A stretch of DNA of 64,000 bases, from contig CAWBWO010000014.1 of the NCBI GenBank assembly GCA_963792445.1, positions 1-64,000 of the forward strand, read 5' to 3'. This DNA comes from Rummeliibacillus sp963792445 (GTDB lineage Bacteria > Bacillota > Bacilli > Bacillales_A > Planococcaceae). Under the pieces are notes generated by a model. The model saw nothing but the letters and a program-made list of their open reading frames with translations. It was not told the DNA's origin and searched no databases. The position numbers and the translations under genes are program-made. This document shows, in pieces, positions 17,298-26,821 of the stretch (position 1 is the stretch's first letter; every line of letters starts with the position of its first letter).

Positions 17298-18464
17298 GTG
17301 TCAATAAAGGAGAAGGACAAAATTTTAATACTTTCAGCAACATTTGGGGATGGTCATAAGCAAGTTGCAAAAGCTATTAGTGAGGCAGTAAATCATTATG
17401 CTTCAGATTTTGAGCCTATTACAATTGACGCAATGCTATGGCTTCATCCCTATTTATATCCAGTAAGTAATTACTTCTACAAAAAAGTTATCAAAATGTT
17501 TCCAAATATATACGGTTATCTTTATCAAAAAACAAAAATACGAAGTCCCTTTTCGGATAAATTAGAAGTTCTATTTTCATCAGGAATGTATACGATGCTT
17601 GATATTATAAAAAGAACAAATGCAAAAGTAGTCGTAAGTACTTATCCATTTGCAGCGAGTATGATCTCAAAGTTAAAGGAAAACAGATTAATTGATATAC
17701 CTACTGTCACAATTATTACAGATTATACGAATCATTCCAGTTGGATACATCCCTTCACAGATCAATATATAGTGGGCTCTGAAAAAGTAAAGGCTAGCTT
17801 AATAGCCGCAGGAGTTGAGAGAGGCAAAATTAATTGTACGGGGATTCCTATAATGCAAAAATTCACCCATACACAGCCGCGAGAGCAGTTAGCATTGAAG
17901 TATGAGCTAAAACCTAACCAATTTACTATTCTCGTTATGGGAGGTGGTGACGGCTTTATTGGAAAAGGTATTGATACCTTCAAGGCATTTGAAAAGCTAG
18001 ATGTCTCTATTCAACTCATTATCGTATGTGGAAGAAATAAAAAATTGCGAAAGCTACTATCAGAAGAATTGTGCAATTCTAAACACAAATTATTGATTTT
18101 AGGCTATTGCGAAAATGTTAATGAGTTAATGGCTATATCTGACCTCTTGATTTCAAAACCTGGTGGGGTAACAATCACCGAGGCTATGGCAATGGAGCTG
18201 CCACTATTAATATATAAGCCTCTACCAGGCCAGGAGGAGGAAAATGCAGATTATCTAATGAATTTAGGACTGGCTATGTTATGTGAGAATGAAAATGATG
18301 TAATTAAAAAAGTTCAGCAAACCATGAATAATTCTTTCCAATTAGCCTTAATTAAGCATAGGACCAAAATGTTTTATTTAAAAAACTCATCCATTGATGC
18401 TGTTGATGTGATCCTTCAAACTACTACTTACAGTAAAAGAAAGCAATCTATTCTTCAAGATTGA
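17298..18464 (+). CDS. UgtP-like glycosyltransferase (MGDG synthase family)
   Basis: 388 aa from the GTG at 17298; AAGGAG lies eight bases upstream, and the in-frame GTG at 17289 overlaps it. The N-terminus ILSATFGDGHKQVAKAI is the MGDG-synthase domain signature. The C-terminal donor-binding part contains VVCGRNKKLRKLL and SKPGGVTITEAMAMELPLLIYKPLPGQEEENADYL, very like UgtP of B. subtilis. UgtP adds glucose from UDP-glucose to diacylglycerol, making glycolipid anchors for lipoteichoic acid and signalling nutrient state to division. This may be a paralogue with another acceptor. No transmembrane segment; such enzymes sit on the inner membrane face. Confidence 0.85.
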   Translation: MSIKEKDKILILSATFGDGHKQVAKAISEAVNHYASDFEPITIDAMLWLHPYLYPVSNYFYKKVIKMFPNIYGYLYQKTKIRSPFSDKLEVLFSSGMYTMLDIIKRTNAKVVVSTYPFAASMISKLKENRLIDIPTVTIITDYTNHSSWIHPFTDQYIVGSEKVKASLIAAGVERGKINCTGIPIMQKFTHTQPREQLALKYELKPNQFTILVMGGGDGFIGKGIDTFKAFEKLDVSIQLIIVCGRNKKLRKLLSEELCNSKHKLLILGYCENVNELMAISDLLISKPGGVTITEAMAMELPLLIYKPLPGQEEENADYLMNLGLAMLCENENDVIKKVQQTMNNSFQLALIKHRTKMFYLKNSSIDAVDVILQTTTYSKRKQSILQD

Positions 18465-18612
18465 CTTAAAACCCTTAAATGTATATGTGAATATGAATGA
18501 TTTAGTTTTTTCTCTTTAATGTCATTTCATTCGCGCATATTTTTCTGGACATTTCCAATACTATACCCTAGATAATGTGGTTATCTAATTGGTAGGGAAG
18601 GAAGAGATCGTA

Positions 18613-18891
18613 TTGGCTAAGCACTCAGATGTAAGTTGGAAACAGGATCATCCAAGCACTTTGTTTGGTAACTCTGTCACAAAGGCAGAGAGATTGTTAA
18701 AACAAGCAAAGTCACACCCAGAAGAGATAGCGCTTGAGCATGCTTTTAATCAAATAGAACATGCAGAAAATGCATTCTTAAATGCTGTTGATTATGGTGA
18801 GCATATGGATACAATAACTCAAAATAAAGAATACCTAGAGCTCATTAAACGACAATTACATGAGGTACAAGGAAAGATTCAAGGACAGTAA
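18613..18891 (+). CDS. Small helical protein of unknown function
   Basis: 92 aa from a TTG at 18613 (MAKHSDVSWKQDHPS), with GGGAAGGAAGAG about eight bases upstream; an in-frame TTG at 18589 has no ribosome site. The protein is hydrophilic and should be mostly alpha-helical (residues about 20-92, heptad-like EHAFNQIEHAENAFLNAV ... LELIKRQLHEVQGKIQ). I do not recognise the family. A decayed copy of its promoter and first codons lies on the other side of the glycosyltransferase gene. A terminator follows. Confidence 0.65.
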   Translation: MAKHSDVSWKQDHPSTLFGNSVTKAERLLKQAKSHPEEIALEHAFNQIEHAENAFLNAVDYGEHMDTITQNKEYLELIKRQLHEVQGKIQGQ

Positions 18892-18899
18892 CATTGCGA

Positions 18900-18941
18900 A
18901 ATAACCCCCGGTAGTTTCATAATCCTACGGGGGTTATTTTG
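18900..18941 (+). terminator. Terminator after the small helical protein
   Basis: AATAACCCCCG and CGGGGGTTATT pair, followed by TTG and a T-rich run. Confidence 0.85.
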
Positions 18942-19338
18942 TTTTATATATAAAGTATTAACTGAAATATTTGCTTACTTATTTATAAAAATATTCGATA
19001 TTTCCAACTAGAAAAGTACTAATAGGATTAATTCACTTATTTGAAAATAAATAAATTTTTTTTAGAAAATATTAGGTAAGATGGCCTGTATTAAGTTAAA
19101 TAGGTAATAAAAACAGAGAAAAATGTACGAAACTGACGCTTTTTATCGCTTTTAATAAGCGTTTATCTATTATATAATAGAAGATATTTTAATCAATAAT
19201 TAATTGTGGTACGCTATAATGAAGGTATAATTGATACAGAAAAGGTGTGTGACTAGGTCGTGCCCCTGCTTGCTGTAACACCATATGCAGGAGCTCCTAC
19301 ATCCTTTTTTGCAAATTTAATGTATAAGGATGGTAAAA
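18942..19338 (+). other. Leader region of mqo
   Basis: An AT-rich stretch with possible -10 boxes TATAAT at 19173-19178 and 19215-19220, neither with a convincing -35. A GC-richer patch at 19257-19312 contains CCTGC...GCAGG and the palindrome AGGAGCTCCT before a T run. It could be a weak structured leader. I recognise no known riboswitch. Confidence 0.35.
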
Positions 19339-20823
19339 ATGAGTAACAGACAAAGTAAAACAGACGTTATCTTAATTGGTGCCGGAATCATGAGTGCAAC
19401 TTTGGGGACAATGCTAAAAGAATTAGTACCGGACTGGAACATTAAAGTGTTTGAAAAACTAAACAAGCCTGGTGAAGAAAGTTCTAATGAATGGAATAAC
19501 GCAGGTACAGGACACTCTGCACTTTGCGAACTTAACTATACAGTAGAAAAACCAGATGGCACATTAGATATCAGCAAAGCAATTAGAATCAATGAACAAT
19601 TCCAATTATCTAGACAATTTTGGTCTTACTTAGTAAATCACAATCTAATCAGTAATCCAAAGGACTTCATCATGCCACTACCTCATATGAGTTTAGTACA
19701 AGGTGAAAAAAATGTAGCGTTTCTTAAAAAACGTTTTGAAGCGCTTTCAAATAACCCTCTATTCGAAGGTATGGAATTCTCTGAAGACGAAGAAACATTA
19801 AAAGAATGGATTCCACTAATTATGAATGGCCATAATTCAAATACGCCGATTGCGGCAACAAAAATTGACTCTGGTACAGACGTCAACTTTGGTAATTTAA
19901 CACGTATTTTAATTGAAAACTTAAAAAATCAAAATGTTGAAGTTAACTACGAACATACAGTTGAAAACATTAAACAAAATAGCGATGGACTATGGGAAGT
20001 AAAAGTAAAAAGCGCTGACGGTAAATTACAATACCATACTGCAAAATTCGTATTTATCGGTGCTGGTGGCGGTAGCCTACCTCTACTTCAAAAAACAGGT
20101 ATTCCTGAAAGTAAACATGTTGGTGGATTCCCTGTAAGCGGTCTCTTCCTAGTATGTAACAACCAAGAAGTAATCGAACAACATCACGCAAAAGTTTACG
20201 GAAAAGCTGCCGTTGGTGCACCACCAATGTCTGTACCACATCTTGATACACGATTCATTGATAACAAAAAATCATTACTATTTGGACCTTTCGCTGGTTT
20301 CTCACCTAAGTTCCTAAAAACAGGTTCAAACATGGATTTACTAGGTTCAGTAAAACCAAACAACGTATTTACTATGTTAGCAGCAGGTGCTAAAAACTTA
20401 GATTTAACAAAATACCTTGTTCAGCAATTGATGTTATCAAAAGACCAACGTATTGAAGAATTACGCGAATTTATCCCAACTGCAAAAGGCGAAGATTGGG
20501 ATATCGTAGTAGCAGGTCAACGTGTACAAGTTATCAAAGATACTGAAAAAGGCGGTAAAGGTACACTTCAATTTGGTACAGAAGTAATTACTGGAGCTAA
20601 TGGCTCAGTGGCTGCATTACTAGGTGCATCTCCAGGTGCTTCTACTGCTGTTCACATCATGCTTGATATTATCAATAAATGTTTCCCTCAATATATCAAA
20701 GAATGGGAACCAAAACTTAAAGAAATGATCCCATCTTATGGCACGAAACTAATTGATAACCCAGAACTTCTTAAAGAACTTCATACATCAACAGACAAAG
20801 CTCTTCGTCTAAACGAAAAATAA
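19339..20823 (+). CDS. mqo: Malate:quinone oxidoreductase
   Basis: 494 aa from the ATG at 19339 (MSNRQSKTDVILIGAG); AAGGATGG is correctly spaced, and the ATG at 19330 overlaps that site. The N-terminal FAD-binding motif is DVILIGAGIMSATLGTML. EESSNEWNNAGTGHSALCELNYT and the glycine-rich FVFIGAGGGSLPLLQKTGI are typical of Mqo. The enzyme oxidises malate to oxaloacetate at the membrane and passes electrons to quinone, serving the citric acid cycle. Length is as expected. A strong terminator follows. Confidence 0.96.
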   Translation: MSNRQSKTDVILIGAGIMSATLGTMLKELVPDWNIKVFEKLNKPGEESSNEWNNAGTGHSALCELNYTVEKPDGTLDISKAIRINEQFQLSRQFWSYLVNHNLISNPKDFIMPLPHMSLVQGEKNVAFLKKRFEALSNNPLFEGMEFSEDEETLKEWIPLIMNGHNSNTPIAATKIDSGTDVNFGNLTRILIENLKNQNVEVNYEHTVENIKQNSDGLWEVKVKSADGKLQYHTAKFVFIGAGGGSLPLLQKTGIPESKHVGGFPVSGLFLVCNNQEVIEQHHAKVYGKAAVGAPPMSVPHLDTRFIDNKKSLLFGPFAGFSPKFLKTGSNMDLLGSVKPNNVFTMLAAGAKNLDLTKYLVQQLMLSKDQRIEELREFIPTAKGEDWDIVVAGQRVQVIKDTEKGGKGTLQFGTEVITGANGSVAALLGASPGASTAVHIMLDIINKCFPQYIKEWEPKLKEMIPSYGTKLIDNPELLKELHTSTDKALRLNEK

Positions 20824-20860
20824 AAGCCTTACTCAAGCAATTGAGTAAAGTAGAGCATAT

Positions 20861-20902
20861 CAAAGAACCTTTAATCTTTTTTAGGATTAAAGGTTCTTTG
20901 TT
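20861..20902 (+). terminator. Terminator of mqo
   Basis: CAAAGAACCTTTAATC and GATTAAAGGTTCTTTG form a perfect stem, followed by TTT. Confidence 0.85.
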
Positions 20903-20988
20903 TAAAATTCGGGTTAGTAATAGTATAGGTAAACTGTAGTAACCAATAAGAAATGCCAATCTTATATAAACGATTTAATTTCCATGCA

Positions 20989-21033
20989 AAAGAGGACTTA
21001 TTGGTAAAAGATTGATACCAATAAGTCCTCTGC
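20989..21033 (-). terminator. Terminator of the 608-aa gene
   Basis: AGAGGACTTATTGGTA and TACCAATAAGTCCTCT form a 16-bp stem. Read on the minus strand it is followed by TTTT. Confidence 0.85.
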
Positions 21034-21069
21034 TTGCTTTATGAACAATTTATTTGATTGAATTTTTCC

Positions 21070-22896
21070 TTATATTGGATAATGAAACGCATACAAGAAA
21101 TGCATAAATTCTTCAATAGGAAGAGATGATTCTCCTTCAAGTTCACCATTTCCAGTGACACTTGTTTGGATGGAGCTTCCCCAAATTTGAAGACTATCGT
21201 TATTTGGATTGTAAAAGTAAACTCGAATTGTACCTCTTAAGTCAGGAGCAATTCTTTGAATCAAAACTGCGTGTGCACCAAGCACTTGGCCGGAGCGATT
21301 ATAAATCGTTATGCCGGCAGGTTGAGGCAATTCTTTATTGACGTCAGGGTTGTTTGCTGGATGATAGTAACGAAGAAAATTAGCTTGAAAATCAAAGTCA
21401 CTATAAATATCTGAAAACCCTTGCCATATTCCAGTCATATGAAATGCTGGATTAATCCATTTATGCGAATCCTGCCCACGCCCATCAGCGGCCTTTAACA
21501 TTTCAAAATAGATAGAATCTAGGTGAGGGATTAAAAGGAATGATACCGCATCGATATTCATTTCATCTTCAAGGGGAACAGGGGATAGTATGTCAGAGGA
21601 GAAAGCCCTCCCTTCAAAATGAATCGTTATATATCCTTTTTTTAGAAATTGGTTAATCATTTTGAGTAGCATGGCAGGTTCCTTTTGTGCCCAATAACTA
21701 AGTGCTCTTGTCGATTGACAAGTAGGATTAAATCCTTGCCCTATACCTAAAGGAGTCCCTAAAATGCTTACAATTTCTGAAACCAAAAGCGATTTGAGAG
21801 TGTTAGCGTTTGCTGATTTATGGAAATAGATCAATCTGTTTTTAATCTTATCGTAGATTGGAACTTTAATAAGTCCTTCTAATTCCATAATAAGTTCATT
21901 CGTAAATATATCTCTTTGCAACAAACGTACTAATCCATAGATGCTTCTCCGCGTCTGTCGAGTGATTGAGGTAGTAATAAGAGAAGAAATAAGGGATAAA
22001 TTTGACTGTAGGTTATCTTTTGCTTTTTCATCAACAGCAAGTATGTGGTGTAACAAATAAGGCTTTTCTTTATTAATGTAATTTAAAAAAATTGCATGGA
22101 ATGTTGATACTAGCCCAGTTTGTACCATGGATGATAGGAGTTGCTCTGCTTCTGTTGTCAGGAGTAAATCACTAGCATCTTTTAATTTAGTTTCGTAATG
22201 ATCTTCCTCAGTCCCTATAGACATATCCGAGGGTGAATAGACTGCCTTTTCATATAGAAGTAAGCTTGAGTCTACATTTTCCAATCCATCTGTTAACTTT
22301 CTTGCACTAGTAATTAACTTCAAAATTTTATCTGTAACAATAGGCCTTTGGACTGCAAGGTTATTTATTTCTTGATAAACGTTTTGAAAGACACGCGGTG
22401 AAAAACAGTGTTCCGAAATAAACCTTAAAATTTCAGATACCTGTTGATCTTTATAAAGCATATTCACACGGTTTTCTTCTGTTTCTTTCATAAGGAGTAG
22501 GTCAATATTTAAAGCTAAAACTTTTGTCAAAAATTCATTTGCTTCAACCGCAGACATTTCTGGATGTACATAGTCGCCACTTGCAATGGCAAGAATTCTT
22601 AACTCACTCAATGCCTCAGCTACTGCAGTGGAGCCTCCTGCATGAAAAGTACCTCTAACAAGCACAGGGTTTAACTTTTGGACATTTTCCCACGGCTTTC
22701 CAACAAAAATCCCTGACTGATCGAAAAGAGGAGCATAATGATAAAGTATTTCTAATCCATTATGTTCTTCTAGAAGGACTGATGCTTCATCTAATACTGC
22801 TTGTTGAAATAATTTTTTACTTGGTAAGGTTGCCTGTGCTAACTGGTAAAAGGCCTTTTGAAATGCATTCTCTGAAGAAAATTGTAAAAGTCCCAT
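21070..22896 (-). CDS. Unrecognised 608-aa protein with conserved Cys-His-Asn (papain/transglutaminase-like?)
   Basis: I do not recognise a named family. It is a paralogue of the 686-aa protein next to it, alignable from the LYHYAPLFDQSGIF region (about residue 51) to ESSLPIEEF (about 597). The strongest shared blocks are GTPLGIGQGFNPTCQSTRALSYWAQ (Cys393), LIPHLDSIYFEMLKAADGRGQDSHKWINPAF, GAHAVLIQRI (His542) and VYFYNPNNDS (Asn563). Cys at a helix start, then a distant His and Asn on strands, resembles papain-like or transglutaminase-like enzymes. That role is inference. The first 370 residues are helical and less conserved. No signal peptide or membrane segment. AAAGGAGG precedes the ATG; it has its own promoter region and terminator. 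Confidence 0.6.
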   Translation of the reverse strand: MGLLQFSSENAFQKAFYQLAQATLPSKKLFQQAVLDEASVLLEEHNGLEILYHYAPLFDQSGIFVGKPWENVQKLNPVLVRGTFHAGGSTAVAEALSELRILAIASGDYVHPEMSAVEANEFLTKVLALNIDLLLMKETEENRVNMLYKDQQVSEILRFISEHCFSPRVFQNVYQEINNLAVQRPIVTDKILKLITSARKLTDGLENVDSSLLLYEKAVYSPSDMSIGTEEDHYETKLKDASDLLLTTEAEQLLSSMVQTGLVSTFHAIFLNYINKEKPYLLHHILAVDEKAKDNLQSNLSLISSLITTSITRQTRRSIYGLVRLLQRDIFTNELIMELEGLIKVPIYDKIKNRLIYFHKSANANTLKSLLVSEIVSILGTPLGIGQGFNPTCQSTRALSYWAQKEPAMLLKMINQFLKKGYITIHFEGRAFSSDILSPVPLEDEMNIDAVSFLLIPHLDSIYFEMLKAADGRGQDSHKWINPAFHMTGIWQGFSDIYSDFDFQANFLRYYHPANNPDVNKELPQPAGITIYNRSGQVLGAHAVLIQRIAPDLRGTIRVYFYNPNNDSLQIWGSSIQTSVTGNGELEGESSLPIEEFMHFLYAFHYPI

Positions 22897-23218
22897 ATAT
22901 CTATCCTCCTTTAAAGTAAATGTCCTTTATATATTTTATTGTGGAGTACAATATGAGTTACTATTCAACCAAAATGCTTTTTTTAAAAAAAAGGGAAAAA
23001 TTAAAAACCATTTTTACTTATTATATGAACAAAAGAAACTCTGTATAAACAATAGTTGTTTTTACTTTTAGATTATTTTAAATTTTGATTAAAGTACCAT
23101 AAAATGAACATTATTTCAAATATTTGGACTACTCATTAATCAAAAAAGACCACGAAAGATTTCGGGTCTTTTTTGAACTTTATGTTAATTAGAATTGACA
23201 GCTAATGGAGTTGTTTTA
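22897..23218 (-). other. Spacer between the two paralogous genes
   Basis: Holds the terminator of the upstream 686-aa gene (23141-23175) and an AT-rich stretch that should carry the promoter of the 608-aa gene. Nothing else is seen. Confidence 0.5.
23141..23175 (-). terminator. Terminator of the 686-aa gene
   Basis: AAAAAAGACC and GGGTCTTTTTT with an inner GAAA/TTTC pair; U-runs are available on both strands. Confidence 0.8.
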
Positions 23219-25267
23219 CTATGCCCAAATATAGTTTTTACCCCAGCTTTTTCTTGCCAATTCTTCTACTTTTTCAACAAGTTGATCTTCCACCATAAAG
23301 GTATCACCTTGTTCGTATGGATTATAGTGATATGCGTACAATCTTGATACGAATTCATGGAATGGCAATGAGGATTCTCCCTCATTTTCATCGTAACCTG
23401 TAACGCTTGCTTTGATATCTTGTCCCCAATTTTGGCCACTATCATTATTTGGGTTGTAGAAGTAAATTCGATATTCACCATTTTGGCCCTTTTTAATTCT
23501 TTGAATTGAAATTGCGTGAAGGCCAAGTAGCTCTCCGTGTACATTTGTAATAAAGATGCCGACAGGATTTGGATAAATTAATTCGTGTCCTTCATTATAA
23601 TCAGGATGGTGAGTAGCATAGAAAAGTTTTACAAATGCTGAATAGTTTGTAACCTTCAATGTAAATTGATCAATGACATTAATAAAACCTTTTGGAATGC
23701 ATTCGCCATAGAATTCAGGGTTTACCCATTTATGACCGTCTTCGCCACGAAGAAGAGTTCTTTTCATCATTTCGTTATAAACTTTATCCAGGTGAGGGAC
23801 AAGAATAATAGAAACTGGGTCTAACTCACCTTGGATTTCACTTGCAACTCCAATACCGAGAAGGCTAGAATTAATCTTCTCACCTTCAAAAGTCATTTCA
23901 ATATCGTTGTCTCTTGCTGCACGAATAATATATTCTACTAATCTTACAGTATCAAACTGTGCCCATAGAGAAATAGCTCTCGCTGATTGGCAAATAGGGT
24001 TTAGACCTTGTCCAATACCTAGAGGTTGTCCAAGTACACTTATTACACCAGAGATAAGAATACCATTGATCGTAATTCCACTTTGCTCATCCTCGAATTT
24101 TGCAAGTGAATTACGCACTTGTGCATGAATAGGAAGTTCGAAAAGTTGACGAAGTGCAAGAATCAATGGCTCTACAGATAGAACACCGCGATCAAGCATT
24201 TTTGCAAGTCCATATATAGCTTGTCTTGTTTCAGGATATATAGAGATTTGAATAATATCATGGATTAATTCTTTATTTGCATTAAAACTTGCAACACCTG
24301 TTTCTGATAAATCGAGTGCTGCTTGAATAATATCTTGATGTTTGCGATTAAGGAAACGAAGAAGGACAGCATGGAATGGAGAAACAAGACCAGTTCCATT
24401 CATGTATTGTGCAAATACTTTAGCTTCTGTTACAAGTTCTTCCTCTTTCGCCTTTTCTAATTTCAATCTATAATCCCGTTGATCTGATACATCCTTACCT
24501 AATGGTGTTGGAGCAGAAGTAGCAAGGAAGTACTTTTCAAGTGCTTTTACAGATTTGCCATCAATGTTACTATGGTTGATCAAACGATAAGACATTTGGA
24601 TCATATCTAAGATTCTATGAGTAATAATAGGTCGTTGAACTGTCAGTCTATCAATCTCTTGAACCATTTTATCTGCGATTGCATTAAATGAAAGCTCTTG
24701 GCCAAGATAATCAAATAAGTTTTGAGCTCGAATAGTGTGATCTTCTAAAGAAGCCTCTTTATCTTCTGCATCTGCTGGGAATAAAAGGTCAAGGTTCAAA
24801 GCCAGTACTTCATTTAGGAATGTACTTGCTTCTTCCTTCGTTAGGTTTCCATGTATATATGTTTCCTTTGCGATTGCGAGCATTCTCATTTCACTCAACA
24901 ATTCGATGATGGAATTGATCCCTTTTAGTCTAAGTGAACCCCCTACGAATGGAGGTTGCATTTTAGTTACATCTTCCCATTGTCCCCCTTGGAAAACACC
25001 AGCTTGATCGAACAAATGTGCATAGCTAAAAATAACAGGCATTCCTTCTTTTGTAGAAGAAAGTTCAACAGCTAATTGAAACACTTCTGTTTGATAAAGG
25101 CTCTTCGCAAATGGCTTAGCTTGTCCAAGCGTTTTTAAAGCTGTTTCAAATTTGTTTTTTAAAATAGTAGTCTTTCTATCCAATCTTCTTTTTCTGTTTA
25201 CAGTGTTAGACTTTTTTGTATTTGTTTCATTATTATTTTGCTTTTTCTCAGTAGTTGAAGTAGCCAT
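23219..25267 (-). CDS. Unrecognised 682-aa paralogue with conserved Cys-His-Asn
   Basis: No named family is recognised. The start is taken at the ATG at 25267 (MATSTTEKK), 11 bases after AAGGAG; an in-frame GTG at 25279 (686 aa) is possible. The N-terminal 40 residues are basic, Asn/Lys-rich and probably disordered, and are missing from the paralogue. The core shares with it GQPLGIGQGLNPICQSARAISLWAQ (Cys430 of the 686-aa numbering), LVPHLDKVYNEMMK...RGEDGHKWVNPEF, GLHAISIQRI (His588), IYFYNPNNDSGQNWG (Asn609) and GESSLPFHEFVSRLYAYHY. A C-terminal extension (EQGDTFMVEDQLVEKVEELARKSWGKNYIWA) is unique. The ATP-grasp gene ends 15 bases upstream, so the two are surely cotranscribed. A cysteine peptidase or transferase acting on the ligase product is the best inference. 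Confidence 0.6.
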   Translation of the reverse strand: MATSTTEKKQNNNETNTKKSNTVNRKRRLDRKTTILKNKFETALKTLGQAKPFAKSLYQTEVFQLAVELSSTKEGMPVIFSYAHLFDQAGVFQGGQWEDVTKMQPPFVGGSLRLKGINSIIELLSEMRMLAIAKETYIHGNLTKEEASTFLNEVLALNLDLLFPADAEDKEASLEDHTIRAQNLFDYLGQELSFNAIADKMVQEIDRLTVQRPIITHRILDMIQMSYRLINHSNIDGKSVKALEKYFLATSAPTPLGKDVSDQRDYRLKLEKAKEEELVTEAKVFAQYMNGTGLVSPFHAVLLRFLNRKHQDIIQAALDLSETGVASFNANKELIHDIIQISIYPETRQAIYGLAKMLDRGVLSVEPLILALRQLFELPIHAQVRNSLAKFEDEQSGITINGILISGVISVLGQPLGIGQGLNPICQSARAISLWAQFDTVRLVEYIIRAARDNDIEMTFEGEKINSSLLGIGVASEIQGELDPVSIILVPHLDKVYNEMMKRTLLRGEDGHKWVNPEFYGECIPKGFINVIDQFTLKVTNYSAFVKLFYATHHPDYNEGHELIYPNPVGIFITNVHGELLGLHAISIQRIKKGQNGEYRIYFYNPNNDSGQNWGQDIKASVTGYDENEGESSLPFHEFVSRLYAYHYNPYEQGDTFMVEDQLVEKVEELARKSWGKNYIWA

Positions 25268-25282
25268 CCTCCGTATCACTCC

Positions 25283-26506
25283 TTATAAGTAGAAATTGTG
25301 TTCTTCATATTTTTCTAAAAGCGATTTAATTTCTTTGCTATCTTCACCGAAGAAGAAAATAGTTCCGTAATGGTTTCCAAATCCTACTCGGTTTGCTACC
25401 TTAGACGTAGCAGGAATAAACATATCATGCTTTACAAAATAAGGATGTTCTTTTAGTTCTGTAGGTATATTCAGCTTTTCAACAGTTCTTACTTTTGGAT
25501 ATACCATCAGGTTCCCTGAATATCCTTTTGAAGAAACCACTTCCTTAGGGAAAAAGGCGTTAATCTCTTCTTCAGTTGCTTCCGGGTCGCTGCAAAGGAT
25601 TTGAGCTTGATATGGGCTAAATCCATAGACATTTTCAATATGTTCAAAGATATGGCCACCAGGAATACGTCCAGCTACCTCACCAAAATACACTGTTCCA
25701 TCAGGAGAAATGAAAAACTCTGGGTGAATCATGCCATATTTGACTTCAAAACCATTTACTAGCTTTTCAATCGCCTCTTTAATTTGTGGACGATATTTTT
25801 CAAGTGTTGGAGAAGCTGGGACAAAGTTAGAGTGTCCAAGTTTCACGTATTCTGTAATGTTTAAGAATCTAACCTTTCCGTTATGGATAAAGGCTTCACA
25901 TGAAAATTCTTGTCCTTCCAAGTGACTTTCCATTAGAAGTGGAAACTCTGCATCGTCGATTTGTTCGATATCTTCTGGTTTTCGAACAAATATATGGCCA
26001 ACCGTACCAGCTTTATCGAATGGTTTTACGTGAATTGGCTCAAAGTCTTCATCTGACTTAATTAATGCTTGATTGATACGATTGAAGAAACGATGAACAT
26101 CGTTTTTGTCATAGGCTTCCTCAAAGATCCCTACACGTAAGCCTGCTAAATGTGCTCTACGTTTCATTAAACCTTTGTCTCTTAATAGTAAGGATTTGTT
26201 GAAGATTTTTGGGTTATTCCATATTTTAGCGTTTAATACTCCAGCCCACTCAACTGTATTTTCATATATTGGAACAACGACTTTCGTTTGAAGTTCATTT
26301 AATTTTTCATACAGTTCATCTGCTTTTTCGATTGAAGCATCAAACTGCCATGGAACAAACTGAATCCCATTTTCTTCAGCAAAAGACTGAAATTCAGGTG
26401 GACCAACAACAACAAAAGGGCGACCCATTTTATCGATTGCCTCTATTGCTTGTAGACTCCATCCTAACAATGCTGTGTTTTTCTTATGATTCTCTTTAAT
26501 ATCCAT
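25283..26506 (-). CDS. ATP-grasp ligase of unknown product
   Basis: 407 aa, GGGGAG before the ATG. ATP-grasp features: an N-terminal pre-ATP-grasp domain (PFVVVGPPEFQ, VVVPIYENT), Lys161 in HVKPFDKAGTVGHIFV, the MESHLEGQEFSCEAFI strand pair (192-207), and the metal site MIHPEFFISPDGTVYFGEVAGRIPGGHIFEH with Glu276 and Arg280. The usual E-x-N-x-R is E-x-A-G-R here. Such enzymes join a carboxylate to an amine or thiol through an acyl phosphate, as in carnosine, dipeptide or cell-wall ligases. It leads an operon with the 682-aa Cys-His-Asn protein, and a GNAT gene diverges from it. The substrate is unknown. Confidence 0.8.
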   Translation of the reverse strand: MDIKENHKKNTALLGWSLQAIEAIDKMGRPFVVVGPPEFQSFAEENGIQFVPWQFDASIEKADELYEKLNELQTKVVVPIYENTVEWAGVLNAKIWNNPKIFNKSLLLRDKGLMKRRAHLAGLRVGIFEEAYDKNDVHRFFNRINQALIKSDEDFEPIHVKPFDKAGTVGHIFVRKPEDIEQIDDAEFPLLMESHLEGQEFSCEAFIHNGKVRFLNITEYVKLGHSNFVPASPTLEKYRPQIKEAIEKLVNGFEVKYGMIHPEFFISPDGTVYFGEVAGRIPGGHIFEHIENVYGFSPYQAQILCSDPEATEEEINAFFPKEVVSSKGYSGNLMVYPKVRTVEKLNIPTELKEHPYFVKHDMFIPATSKVANRVGFGNHYGTIFFFGEDSKEIKSLLEKYEEHNFYL

Positions 26507-26821
26507 GTCTACTAAACTCCCCGTCTGTAAAAGATTTGAAGTGCTAAATACAAATTCTATTTTACTGAAAATTCTATCATATTTGAATACCTCTATTTAA
26601 AATCTATAATATTTTACATTTTTGTAATTATTGTAATGAAACATTAATCATTTTCGACAATATCTCTTATTTCTATTATCTCAATGAGATGTTAGAATTG
26701 TAAATGCAATATTCAGATTTTATAGAATAAATATAATATTACAAATATTATATTGAAAGTGGAAATTTTATGCAATGGGGAAATTAGGTTCATCTAAAAG
26801 TTAATTGGAGGAGTGTAAGGG
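26507..26821. other. Divergent promoter region, ATP-grasp operon and GNAT gene
   Basis: 315 very AT-rich bases between divergent genes; promoters for both must lie here. The only structured element seen is the palindrome at 26730-26754. No ORF is seen. Confidence 0.5.
26730..26754. promoter_or_regulatory. Perfect 11-bp inverted repeat, candidate operator
   Basis: AATATAATATT, three bases, then AATATTATATT, ending 67 bases before the GNAT start. A TATAAT hexamer lies inside the left arm. It could bind a dimeric regulator of the divergent pair. Pure A/T palindromes also arise by chance in such DNA. Confidence 0.35.

Noticed and set aside
19257..19312. The structured patch before mqo as a known riboswitch.
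   Set aside because: The pairings are weak and no conserved aptamer core is recognised; kept only as a leader region.
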